Assembly (NCBI GenBank): GCA_005772955.1
Contig: SXID01000020.1
Coordinates: 1-39,483, forward strand
Length of the DNA: 39,483 bases
Direction: 5' to 3'
From: Planctomycetia bacterium
Lineage (GTDB): Bacteria; Planctomycetota; Planctomycetia; Gemmatales; Gemmataceae
Shown here: piece after piece, positions 7,459-14,003 of the stretch
Layout: each line of letters opens with the position of its first letter
How positions within the stretch are numbered: the stretch's first letter is position 1
Translations under genes and position numbers: made by a program
Notes under the pieces: model-generated
The model's input: only the letters and a program-made list of their open reading frames with translations
Database searches by the model: none
Told to the model about the DNA's origin: nothing

Positions 7459-8775
7459 ATGCCCCGTGCTGGTTCGGACGAACCCGACTCTTTCCCAGCG
7501 CAGACGCGTGCGGACGTGGTCGTTGTCGGCGGTGGGCCGGTCGGGTGCGCTACTGCGCTTGCGTTCGCCCGGACCGGTGCCCGCGTGTGCCTCGTTGATG
7601 CTCGCCCACAGAGCCTCCGGCTTGGCGGCGAGTGGCTGCACCCGACCGGGGCCGGTATCCTCGCGGATCTCGGCGTCGATTTCGCGGCCGAGAGCATTCC
7701 GCACGCACCGGGTCGCGGGTTCGCGATCTTCCCGAAGGAGTCCGACCCGATCGTGCTGCCCTACGTCGGCGGCGAACTCGCGGTCGGCTGCCAGCATCAC
7801 CTCCTGATCGAAGCGATCCAGAAGACACTCGCACGCTGTCCGAACGTGACCATGCTCGCGGGGTGCCGCGTCACGGAAGTCGCGCGCGGCCGAGTCGCCG
7901 TCGCGACACCCGACCGAAAGCGGAGCATCGAAGTCACGGCCGATCTGGTTGTGGGTGCGGATGGTCGGCAGTCGGTGGTGCGCCAGATGCTCGGCCACCC
8001 CGGTGGCTCGCAGCCGATCTCGTACATGCTCGGCGTGCTGATCGAAGCGAGTGCGCTTCCGTGTACCGAGTTCGGGAATGTGTTCCTCGGTGGCCCTGGT
8101 CCGGTGCTCGCGTTCCGGGTCGATGTGAATCAAGCGCGGGTGTGCTTCGACGTGCCCGCGGACCGCGTCGCGTGGGTGCGGAACCCCTCCGGACTTCTCG
8201 CCGCGTACCAGCCCACACTACCGCGACCGGTACACGAAGCGTGCGAACGCGCACTCGCGGTTGCGCCGCCAGCGGTCGCGGCGAACCAGTGGCTCCGCCG
8301 CCGACAGTACGGGCGCGACGGCGTCGCGCTCGTCGGCGACGCGGTTGGTCACTGTCACCCGCTCTGCGCGGTCGGCATGTCGGTGGGCTTCCTCGACGCG
8401 GTCACGCTCGCAAAGTCGAAGTCGGTCGAAGAGTACGCTTCGAGTCGGCGCTCTGGCGGGCGTGTCCCGGAATTGCTCTCGATGGGCCTTTACGATCTGT
8501 TCGTGGGCGCCGACGCGGGCACGTCCGAATTGCGCGAAGCGGTGTACCACACGTGGCGTTCGTCCGCGGCAGCGCGGCACGACACGATGCGCCTGCTCGC
8601 GGTGCGCGAGACTCGCCGGGCCGCCCTGGGCGTGACGTTCGCGAGGCTCCTGGTCGCGGCCTCGCGCCGGGTCGCGCTCGGCTCGGTGCGCCGGCCGGTC
8701 GGGTACACGCTCGGCGCCGTTGCCGGGTTCGCGAACTGGGCCGGATGGTTCGCCCGCGAATCCCTCACGAACTGA
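7459..8775 (+). CDS. squalene monooxygenase (squalene epoxidase)
   Basis: A 438-residue FAD-dependent monooxygenase. The Rossmann motif GGGPVG is at 24-29 with the acidic strand end at D47, the second FAD/NADPH motif GADGR at 166-170, and the GD motif LVGDAVGHCHP at 292-301. The C-terminal part is hydrophobic and amphipathic (RRPVGYTLGAVAGF region), as in squalene epoxidases that sit on membranes. It would convert squalene to 2,3-oxidosqualene with O2. Identification as squalene epoxidase rather than a generic aromatic hydroxylase rests on the overlapping oxidosqualene cyclase gene downstream and on the lack of an aromatic-hydroxylase C-terminal domain. No clear ribosome-binding site precedes ATG 7459 and no better in-frame start is visible. 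Confidence 0.88.
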   Translation: MPRAGSDEPDSFPAQTRADVVVVGGGPVGCATALAFARTGARVCLVDARPQSLRLGGEWLHPTGAGILADLGVDFAAESIPHAPGRGFAIFPKESDPIVLPYVGGELAVGCQHHLLIEAIQKTLARCPNVTMLAGCRVTEVARGRVAVATPDRKRSIEVTADLVVGADGRQSVVRQMLGHPGGSQPISYMLGVLIEASALPCTEFGNVFLGGPGPVLAFRVDVNQARVCFDVPADRVAWVRNPSGLLAAYQPTLPRPVHEACERALAVAPPAVAANQWLRRRQYGRDGVALVGDAVGHCHPLCAVGMSVGFLDAVTLAKSKSVEEYASSRRSGGRVPELLSMGLYDLFVGADAGTSELREAVYHTWRSSAAARHDTMRLLAVRETRRAALGVTFARLLVAASRRVALGSVRRPVGYTLGAVAGFANWAGWFARESLTN

Positions 8776-10730
8776 TGCCCTACACCGACACCTCCGACGC
8801 GGCCACACGCGCGGCCGATCACCTCCTCGCCATTCAACAGCCGCAAGGGTGTTGGGAGGGCGAAATGGTCTGGTGCCCGGTCGTCACCGCGCAGGTCGCG
8901 ATCACGCGGCACGTCGTCGGCTTTCCGTTCTCGACCGAAGACGCCGCGAAGGTTCTCCTTCACTTCGAGCGCACGCAAACACGCGACGGCGCCTTCGGTC
9001 TGCACCCCGAACACTCCGGCTCGGTGTTCGTCACCAGCATGGTGTACGTCGCGTGCCGGTGCCTCGGCGCGACCGCGGATCACCCGCTCGCGGTCCGCGC
9101 GCGGGGCTGGTTGCACGCACAGCCGGGCGGCATTCTGTCCGTGCCGACATGGGGTAAGTTCTGGCTGGCATTACTCGGGCTGTACGGCCGCGACGGGCTT
9201 CGGCCGCTCGTGCCGGAACTCGCGCTGTTACCGCGTGTGGTCCCGGTTCATCCGATCAGGTTCTACTGCCATACGCGATACGTGTATCTCGCGATGTCGC
9301 TCCTTCAGGGGAGCCACGCGAAGTTCGATCTCGGTCTGCTCGCGGATGAACTTCGCGCGGAACTCTATGGCCCGGTCGGACCGCCGAAGTCGTTCCGCGA
9401 GCACCGCTATCACCTCGCGCCGTCCGACGCCTTCGAGCCGCCGAACCTGCTGATCCGCGCGGCCGAACGCGTCATGGGTTGGTACGACCGTGTGCCGGTT
9501 CGCAAGTTGCGCGAGCACGCGTTGCGCAAGTGCGCGGACCTGATCGCGCGCGACCTCGACGCGACCGGCAACCTCACGCTCTCGCCCGTAAACGGTGTGT
9601 TGAACGTCCTCGCGCTCCACGCGCGCGGCGCGGGCCGAGAACTCATCGCGAAGTGCGTTGAGGGTTTCGAGTTCTACCGGTTCGACAATGTGGATCGCGG
9701 GCTGCGTTACGCCGGCGGGTGTACACGCGTCTGGGACACCGGCTTCGCGGTGGAAGCACTCCTCGCGAATCCGGCTGTGACACGTGCGAACCGCGAACCG
9801 CTCCAGCGGGCCTACCGGTTCTTGGCCGAACACCAGATGACGAAGTCGGTCGCGGGGCGTGACCCGATGTTCCCGGACCGCGCGTTCGGTGGGTGGTGCC
9901 TCGGCGACGCGAAGCACGCGTGGCCCGTCAGCGACTGCACCGCGGAAGCTCTCTCTGCGATCCTCGGAATGCACGCGCTGAAGCTCGCGCCCGACGACCG
10001 CATCCCGGATTCGCGGCTGGCGCTCGCGGCCGATTTCATCCTGTCGCGCCAGAATCGCGACGGCGGGTTCGGCTCTTACGAACGAGCGCGAAGTCCGCGC
10101 TGGCTCGAACGGCTGAACCCGTCGGAGATGTTCACGCGCTGCATGACGGACCAGTCGTATGTCGAATGCACTGGCTCGTGCCTTGTCGCGCTGTCGCGTT
10201 TCCGCACTGCGGTTCCCGCGCACGCGCCGAAGCGCATCGCCACGGCAATGCGTCGCGGCGCACGCTTTCTGCTGTACCGTCAGCGACGCGACGGCGCGTT
10301 CCCCGGTGCGTGGGGGGTGTATCTCACTTACGGCACGTTTCACGCGGTTCGCGGGCTGCGTGCTGCCGGTTACGCGCCCGATCATCCGGCACTTCAGCGC
10401 GCCGCGAACTGGCTCCTTCAACACCAGAAGCCCGACGGCGGATGGGGCGAGCACCACACCGGTTGCCTTCGACAGGAGTACGTCGAACACCCAACCTCAC
10501 AGGCGACGATGACGAGTTGGGCCGTTCTCGCGCTGCGCGAGGTGGTCGGGCCAGGGCACCCCGCAGTGAGGAGCGGCGCGGAATCGCTAGCCGCGCTCCA
10601 GGGCGAAGACGGCTCGTACCCGCGCGAGGCGGTGAACGGCGTGTTCTTCGGAACCGCGATGCTCGACTATGATTTGTACCGCGCGTACTTCCCCGCGTGG
10701 GCGCTCGCGGCTACAACAGCGGGGAGTTGA
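8775..10730 (+). CDS. oxidosqualene cyclase (lanosterol/parkeol synthase type)
   Basis: A 651-residue triterpene cyclase. The initiating acid motif is DCTAE with D387, typical of oxidosqualene cyclases; squalene-hopene cyclases have DxDD instead. Other hand-aligned matches to human lanosterol synthase: H166 in CHTR (His232), W320 in WDTGF (Trp387), C388 and C465 (Cys456, Cys533, which activate the acid) and W513 in GAWGV (Trp581). QW repeats are visible near residues 21, 426, 505, 548 and 607. The N-terminus is about 66 residues shorter than the human enzyme. It would cyclise 2,3-oxidosqualene to a C30 sterol on the membrane. ATG 8775 overlaps the stop of the epoxidase gene by one base (TGATG), implying translational coupling. 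An open frame continues far upstream of this ATG, but it is an out-of-frame reading of the epoxidase gene. Confidence 0.95.
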   Translation: MPYTDTSDAATRAADHLLAIQQPQGCWEGEMVWCPVVTAQVAITRHVVGFPFSTEDAAKVLLHFERTQTRDGAFGLHPEHSGSVFVTSMVYVACRCLGATADHPLAVRARGWLHAQPGGILSVPTWGKFWLALLGLYGRDGLRPLVPELALLPRVVPVHPIRFYCHTRYVYLAMSLLQGSHAKFDLGLLADELRAELYGPVGPPKSFREHRYHLAPSDAFEPPNLLIRAAERVMGWYDRVPVRKLREHALRKCADLIARDLDATGNLTLSPVNGVLNVLALHARGAGRELIAKCVEGFEFYRFDNVDRGLRYAGGCTRVWDTGFAVEALLANPAVTRANREPLQRAYRFLAEHQMTKSVAGRDPMFPDRAFGGWCLGDAKHAWPVSDCTAEALSAILGMHALKLAPDDRIPDSRLALAADFILSRQNRDGGFGSYERARSPRWLERLNPSEMFTRCMTDQSYVECTGSCLVALSRFRTAVPAHAPKRIATAMRRGARFLLYRQRRDGAFPGAWGVYLTYGTFHAVRGLRAAGYAPDHPALQRAANWLLQHQKPDGGWGEHHTGCLRQEYVEHPTSQATMTSWAVLALREVVGPGHPAVRSGAESLAALQGEDGSYPREAVNGVFFGTAMLDYDLYRAYFPAWALAATTAGS

Positions 10731-10829
10731 TGAGCGATTAGCTCGTGGGTTTCCCACAGGATGATGTTGCGTCGTCCGAGCTTCTGCCTCCACATGCGTC
10801 GCGGGGAAGGCTGTTCCAGCACCGCTATC

Positions 10830-10912
10830 GCCGGGCGCCCCCCGGCGCGCCGGCAGGTCTGGAACAACCCCGCCGTTCGTGGTTCCTGCCGGCGCGCCGG
10901 GGGGCGCCCGGC
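10830..10912. repeat. 27-bp perfect inverted repeat, 29-base spacer
   Basis: The arm at 10830-10856 (begins GCCGGGCGCC, ends GCCGGCAG) is the exact reverse complement of 10886-10912. Pairing continues imperfectly outwards through GCACCGC near 10819 and GCGGTGC near 10914. The spacer contains GGAAC and GTTCC, which can also pair. The size and perfection resemble a small non-autonomous palindromic element or a very strong bidirectional terminator; no transposase or target duplication was seen. Confidence 0.8.
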
Positions 10913-10969
10913 GGCGGTGCCGTGAGCCTTCCGCGCCACAGGTCGAGAAGTAACTGCTCAGGCAACTCC

Positions 10970-10996
10970 GAACACCCCGGCTCCGCCGGGGTGTTC
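10970..10996. terminator. terminator-like hairpin after the sterol genes
   Basis: GAACACCCCGG and CCGGGGTGTTC form a perfect 11-bp stem with loop CTCCG. The bases after it are GCGTTCCGCG, without a strong T-run, so it may depend on Rho or act in both directions. Confidence 0.5.
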
Positions 10997-11026
10997 GCGT
11001 TCCGCGCGTCATTCTAACGACCATCG

Positions 11027-11044
11027 ACGTTCCACGTGGAACGT
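11027..11044. promoter_or_regulatory. parS: candidate chromosomal parS site
   Basis: ACGTTCCACGTGGAACGT is an 18-bp perfect palindrome. Its central 14 bases GTTCCACGTGGAAC (11029-11042) match the widely conserved ParB-binding consensus GTTNCACGTGNAAC at every position; only the outermost T/A pair of the 16-bp consensus is C/G here. ParB bound to parS nucleates origin-region segregation and SMC loading, and chromosomal parS sites cluster near oriC. It lies in non-coding DNA, as expected for a binding site. No parA/parB gene is in the window, so function is inferred from the sequence match. Confidence 0.75.
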
Positions 11045-11170
11045 TGGGGGGCTTGGGAAATCGGCGCTACCCTGGCGGGATAGCAAGTGACGTTCCCGAA
11101 AGTTTCCGTCCATGTCATTCCCGCTGGGGCAAACAGACCCGCGTGCGCGTCGCGTGTCATTCACCGCACC

Positions 11171-11294
11171 ATGCTCCACTACCCGAAGATCCCCGGCAGC
11201 GGGGGCCGCGCCGCTCGGCCGCTGTGTCGCGTACGACAAGCTCGACGGCACCAACCTCCACTGGTGCTGGGAGCGCGACTTCGGCTGGCATGCA
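11171..11294 (+). pseudogene. frameshifted 5' remnant of an RNA-ligase-like gene
   Basis: An ATG at 11171 opens MLHYPKIPGS, and after a change of reading frame around the five-G run at 11201-11205 the text continues APLGRCVAYDKLDGTNLHW and then CWERDFGWHA. KLDGTN matches nucleotidyl-transferase motif I (KxDGxN) of RNA ligases of the T4 Rnl2 kind, where the lysine takes the AMP; the Lys codon is at 11238-11240. After 11294 no further recognisable ligase sequence follows in any frame. This looks like the first 40 or so codons of a gene that was frameshifted and lost its remainder. The assignment rests on a short motif and its context. Confidence 0.5.
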
Positions 11295-11596
11295 AAGCAA
11301 CAGCGAACAGCAAGCGTGTCGTGGCGCAGCTCGCGAGCGGAATCGGAACTCACGTGTCCCGATCACCCGCGTGATCAGAGAAGCGAGAGGATCATCTTCG
11401 CGAACCGACACTCCCGCCGACGGCAACTTCACGTTCCACACCCGCCCGATCAACATCAGTCTGGCTGCCGCCGTTGGTGTTGAGCCGTTGGCGCCTGAAC
11501 ACAACGGGCCTTCGGTGAACGTGGCCACTACCCTATCCGAGCCACGCGCGTATTACCGCACCCCGACCGCAGCATTCCTGTTTGAGTCTTACAGCC
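11295..11596. other. non-coding stretch before threonine aldolase
   Basis: About 300 bases with short open frames in several phases but none with a good start, ribosome-binding site or recognisable domain. It may be the decayed body of the RNA-ligase-like gene. It must also contain the promoter of the threonine aldolase gene, which I could not place. Confidence 0.45.
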
Positions 11597-12625
11597 ATGA
11601 TCGACCTCCGCAGCGACACCGTCACGAAACCGACGCCCGGCATGATGGCCGCGATGCTGTCCGCACCGGTTGGCGATGACGTGTTCGGCGAAGATCCCAC
11701 GGTGAACGCAATCGAACGCCGCACCGCCGCGATGTTTGGCCTCGAAGCCGGGCTGTTTGTCCCAAGTGGCACGATGGCGAACCAGATCGCGGTGCGCGTT
11801 CACTGCCGCCCGCAGGACGAGATTCTGCTCGAAACGAATAGCCACATCTGCTTGTGGGAAGCCGGCGGCGCCGCGGCCCTCAGCGGCGTGACCCTCCGTA
11901 CGATCGACAGCCGCACCGGGGACGGACTACTCGGGGAGGGCGACTTCGCGGACAAGGTTCGACCCGACGACATGCACTCCGTTCGCACGCGACTCGTGTG
12001 TCTGGAGAACACGCACAACCGCGGCGGCGGCACGGTGTACTCGCCCGACGCAATCAACGCGATCGCGCGCTGGGCACGGCAGCACAAACTCGCGATGCAC
12101 CTCGACGGCGCACGCATCTGGAACGCGATCGTGAAGACCGGCGTCCCGGCGAAAGTGTGGGGCGGGATGTTCGACACCGTGAACGTGTGCTTCAGCAAGG
12201 GGCTGGGCACGCCGGTCGGGTCGATGCTGCTCGGTTCGAAAGACCTGATCGCGCACGCCCGGCGTATCCGCAAGTTGTTCGGGGGGGCGATGCGGCAGAT
12301 CGGGTTCCTCGCGGCGGCGTGTGACTACGCGATCGACCACCACATCAACCGGCTCGCGGACGATCACGCGAACGCGAAGATCGTCGCGGACGCGGTCGCG
12401 GAGGTGCCGGGGTTCACGCTCACGCCGCACAAGGTGGAAACGAATCTGGTGTGGTTTGAAGTGGACTCGCGCCACGGAAGTGCGAAAGAAGTCGCTGATC
12501 GCCTGAAGGCGAAGGGCGTGCTGGTGGCTCCGCTCGGAACGCGAGTGGTGCGTGCGGTCACGCACCTGGACGTGACCCGCGAGCAGTGCGAAGTGGCTGC
12601 TACTGCTATACGCTCCCTCGCGTAG
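11597..12625 (+). CDS. ltaE: low-specificity L-threonine aldolase
   Basis: A 342-residue PLP enzyme of fold type I that splits L-threonine or L-allo-threonine to glycine and acetaldehyde in the cytoplasm. The family signatures are present: N-terminal IDLRSDTVTKPT, DDVFGEDPTVNAIE (23-40 region), the LFVPSGTMANQIA segment (53-65), ENTHNRGGGTVY (137-148), the HLDGARIWNA strand (168-177) with the PLP-nitrogen Asp, and the PLP lysine K201 in CFSKGLGTPVGS. Length is typical. ATG 11597 begins MIDLRSDT; a TTG five codons upstream is in frame but has no advantage. It converges with the TIGR03066-like gene at 12659. Confidence 0.95.
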   Translation: MIDLRSDTVTKPTPGMMAAMLSAPVGDDVFGEDPTVNAIERRTAAMFGLEAGLFVPSGTMANQIAVRVHCRPQDEILLETNSHICLWEAGGAAALSGVTLRTIDSRTGDGLLGEGDFADKVRPDDMHSVRTRLVCLENTHNRGGGTVYSPDAINAIARWARQHKLAMHLDGARIWNAIVKTGVPAKVWGGMFDTVNVCFSKGLGTPVGSMLLGSKDLIAHARRIRKLFGGAMRQIGFLAAACDYAIDHHINRLADDHANAKIVADAVAEVPGFTLTPHKVETNLVWFEVDSRHGSAKEVADRLKAKGVLVAPLGTRVVRAVTHLDVTREQCEVAATAIRSLA

Positions 12626-12658
12626 CCGCGACCCGGAGGGGAGCGCGAAGGCTACCCA

Positions 12659-13066
12659 CTACTTCTTCTCGTCTTTCTTCGGCTCGATCTTCTTCACACG
12701 GGTGAACTCTTCCTTCAGTCCGTCCGGGTCGATGAGTATCAATTCGTCGGCGGTGAGCTTCTTGATGATCAGCGTTTCTTTCTTCGTGCGGGTGCCCAGC
12801 CTCACGTCGTAAGGCAGTTCGTTCCCAACGACGCGGTACGTACCCTCGTACACCGACTGCGTGCCGTTGGCGAGCATCTGGCGGATGACCATCTTCCCGC
12901 TCTGGTGGAAGTCGAGTTCCAGGTTCACGTCGGAACTGCCGCGCGAGTCGAGCGTCATCCGCCAAGTGCCGACGACCTTTTCGGCGTCGGCGCGCTCCTT
13001 CGGGACGGGTGCGGCAACCGCGAACGCACCCCACAGTGCGGCCAGAACGACGACAACGAAGCGCAT
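12659..13066 (-). CDS. secreted small protein, TIGR03066-like
   Basis: A 135-residue protein with a signal peptide (residues 1-20, AVAA then PVPKE). The mature part has the layout of the Gemmata paralogous family: a VVGTW start, an ELDFHQSGKM strand, EGTYRVVGNEL, an ETLIIKKLTADELIL strand and a Lys/Asp/Glu-rich tail. It is a small beta-rich domain of unknown function, probably extracytoplasmic. It is more diverged than the two tandem copies at 19280 and 19826. ATG 13066 has GGGAGG upstream; the open frame before it lacks a signal peptide and was excluded. Convergent with ltaE and separated by 33 bases. Confidence 0.8.
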   Translation of the reverse strand: MRFVVVVLAALWGAFAVAAPVPKERADAEKVVGTWRMTLDSRGSSDVNLELDFHQSGKMVIRQMLANGTQSVYEGTYRVVGNELPYDVRLGTRTKKETLIIKKLTADELILIDPDGLKEEFTRVKKIEPKKDEKK

Positions 13067-13268
13067 GGCGACCCTCCCTCGATAGCACCAGGATACCCGC
13101 ACTGGGTCGTCGCGTAAAGCGAGGCGCTCGCGGTCAGGATCTTTCACAGGATCATCCATCTGCTCGGCGATCACGACGGTGCGGACGAAATAACTCAGAA
13201 CCGCTCTGGGCGGCAAGACAGTCATCCTGGCTTTCAGGCAGAACTGACCGCGCGAGTCGCCTCACCGC

Positions 13269-13937
13269 CTATTCAGCCTGTCGTCGGGAACTCGTGAACG
13301 TCCAGGTGAGTTCGTTGTGGTGCGGGCACTTGCATCGCCACGTGCCGGCCTTGGGTCTGCGCAAACGGCGGTGGACCGTTGCACACCCGGCACACGTCGC
13401 CTGCCACCCCGCCGCCTCTTGAGTCGTGAGGGGCACTACAGGCTCGCGTGTGGGGTCGCCCACGTACGCGAACACTAGCGGTGAGCGACCCGCACACTTG
13501 CACTGGTAGCCCCTCAGAGATTTCGGCCGCTTGTACCGATAGTGGGTCTTGTTGCAGGTCGGACACGTGGTCTGCCAGTCGCCGGGTTGCACAACTGTAT
13601 CGGACGAGTCGTCGCAGGCTCGCGGCGTCGCCCCGATGCGGACCGCGACCGCCTTCCACGCGGGACCGTGTTTGGCTTCTGGGCCAGCGAGCGCGTGAGC
13701 GATCTCGTGCAATAGCGTGTCGAGTACCGCTGCGTCCGGGTTGTTGCGGGCGTAGTACTCGCTGATCTCGATTCGTTTCTTCCGGTACTTGCACACACCC
13801 AGTCGCCGCTTCGCGTCCGTCATTCCGAACGTCCACTCGCCCAGACCGTGTTCGGTCATCAGTCTCGCGGCGTTCTCGGTCAGTTGTTTCAGTTCCACGC
13901 CCAACACCCCGGAACTTTGCGGTCCACATCGAACCAT
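13269..13937 (-). CDS. SprT-like zinc metalloprotein with two zinc ribbons
   Basis: A 222-residue protein with a SprT-like core: LLHEIAHALAG gives HExxH at 77-81, and H90 in KHGPAWK is the expected third ligand. Two zinc-ribbon units follow, CPTC(125-128)/CKC(146-148) and CAGC(182-185)/CKC(202-204), each followed by similar basic RxxRPK sequences. SprT/Spartan-type proteases act on DNA-protein crosslinks in other organisms; that role here is inference. The start is uncertain: ATG 13937 has no strong ribosome-binding site, and GTG codons a few residues downstream (before LGVELKQL or ELKQL) are possible. It lies 66 bases downstream of the first sulfatase stop. Confidence 0.82.
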   Translation of the reverse strand: MVRCGPQSSGVLGVELKQLTENAARLMTEHGLGEWTFGMTDAKRRLGVCKYRKKRIEISEYYARNNPDAAVLDTLLHEIAHALAGPEAKHGPAWKAVAVRIGATPRACDDSSDTVVQPGDWQTTCPTCNKTHYRYKRPKSLRGYQCKCAGRSPLVFAYVGDPTREPVVPLTTQEAAGWQATCAGCATVHRRLRRPKAGTWRCKCPHHNELTWTFTSSRRQAE

Positions 13938-14003
13938 ATTACCACGACCGCGTGTGCGCCCGGGGTCGCCTGTAGCGTGTGGTGCCAACTGCCGGGCATC
14001 CGG

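Larger units (their letters stand above)
10731..11170. other. non-coding stretch downstream of the cyclase gene
   Basis: No protein-coding gene is supported. It holds a 27-bp perfect inverted repeat (10830-10912), a terminator-like hairpin (10970-10996) and a parS-like palindrome (11027-11044), described separately. A small hairpin GTGGGTTTCCCAC lies near 10745. Confidence 0.6.

Noticed and set aside
7632-8774. Upstream extension of the cyclase reading frame
   Set aside because: It is an alternate-frame reading of the squalene epoxidase gene; the cyclase fold starts just after ATG 8775.
9228-10490. A 420-codon minus-strand open frame
   Set aside because: It lies wholly inside the oxidosqualene cyclase gene and has typical antisense composition in high-G+C DNA.
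8775-10730. Squalene-hopene cyclase as the identity of the cyclase
   Set aside because: The acid motif is DCTAE, not DxDD, and the activating cysteines and CHTR motif fit oxidosqualene cyclases; the overlapping epoxidase gene agrees.
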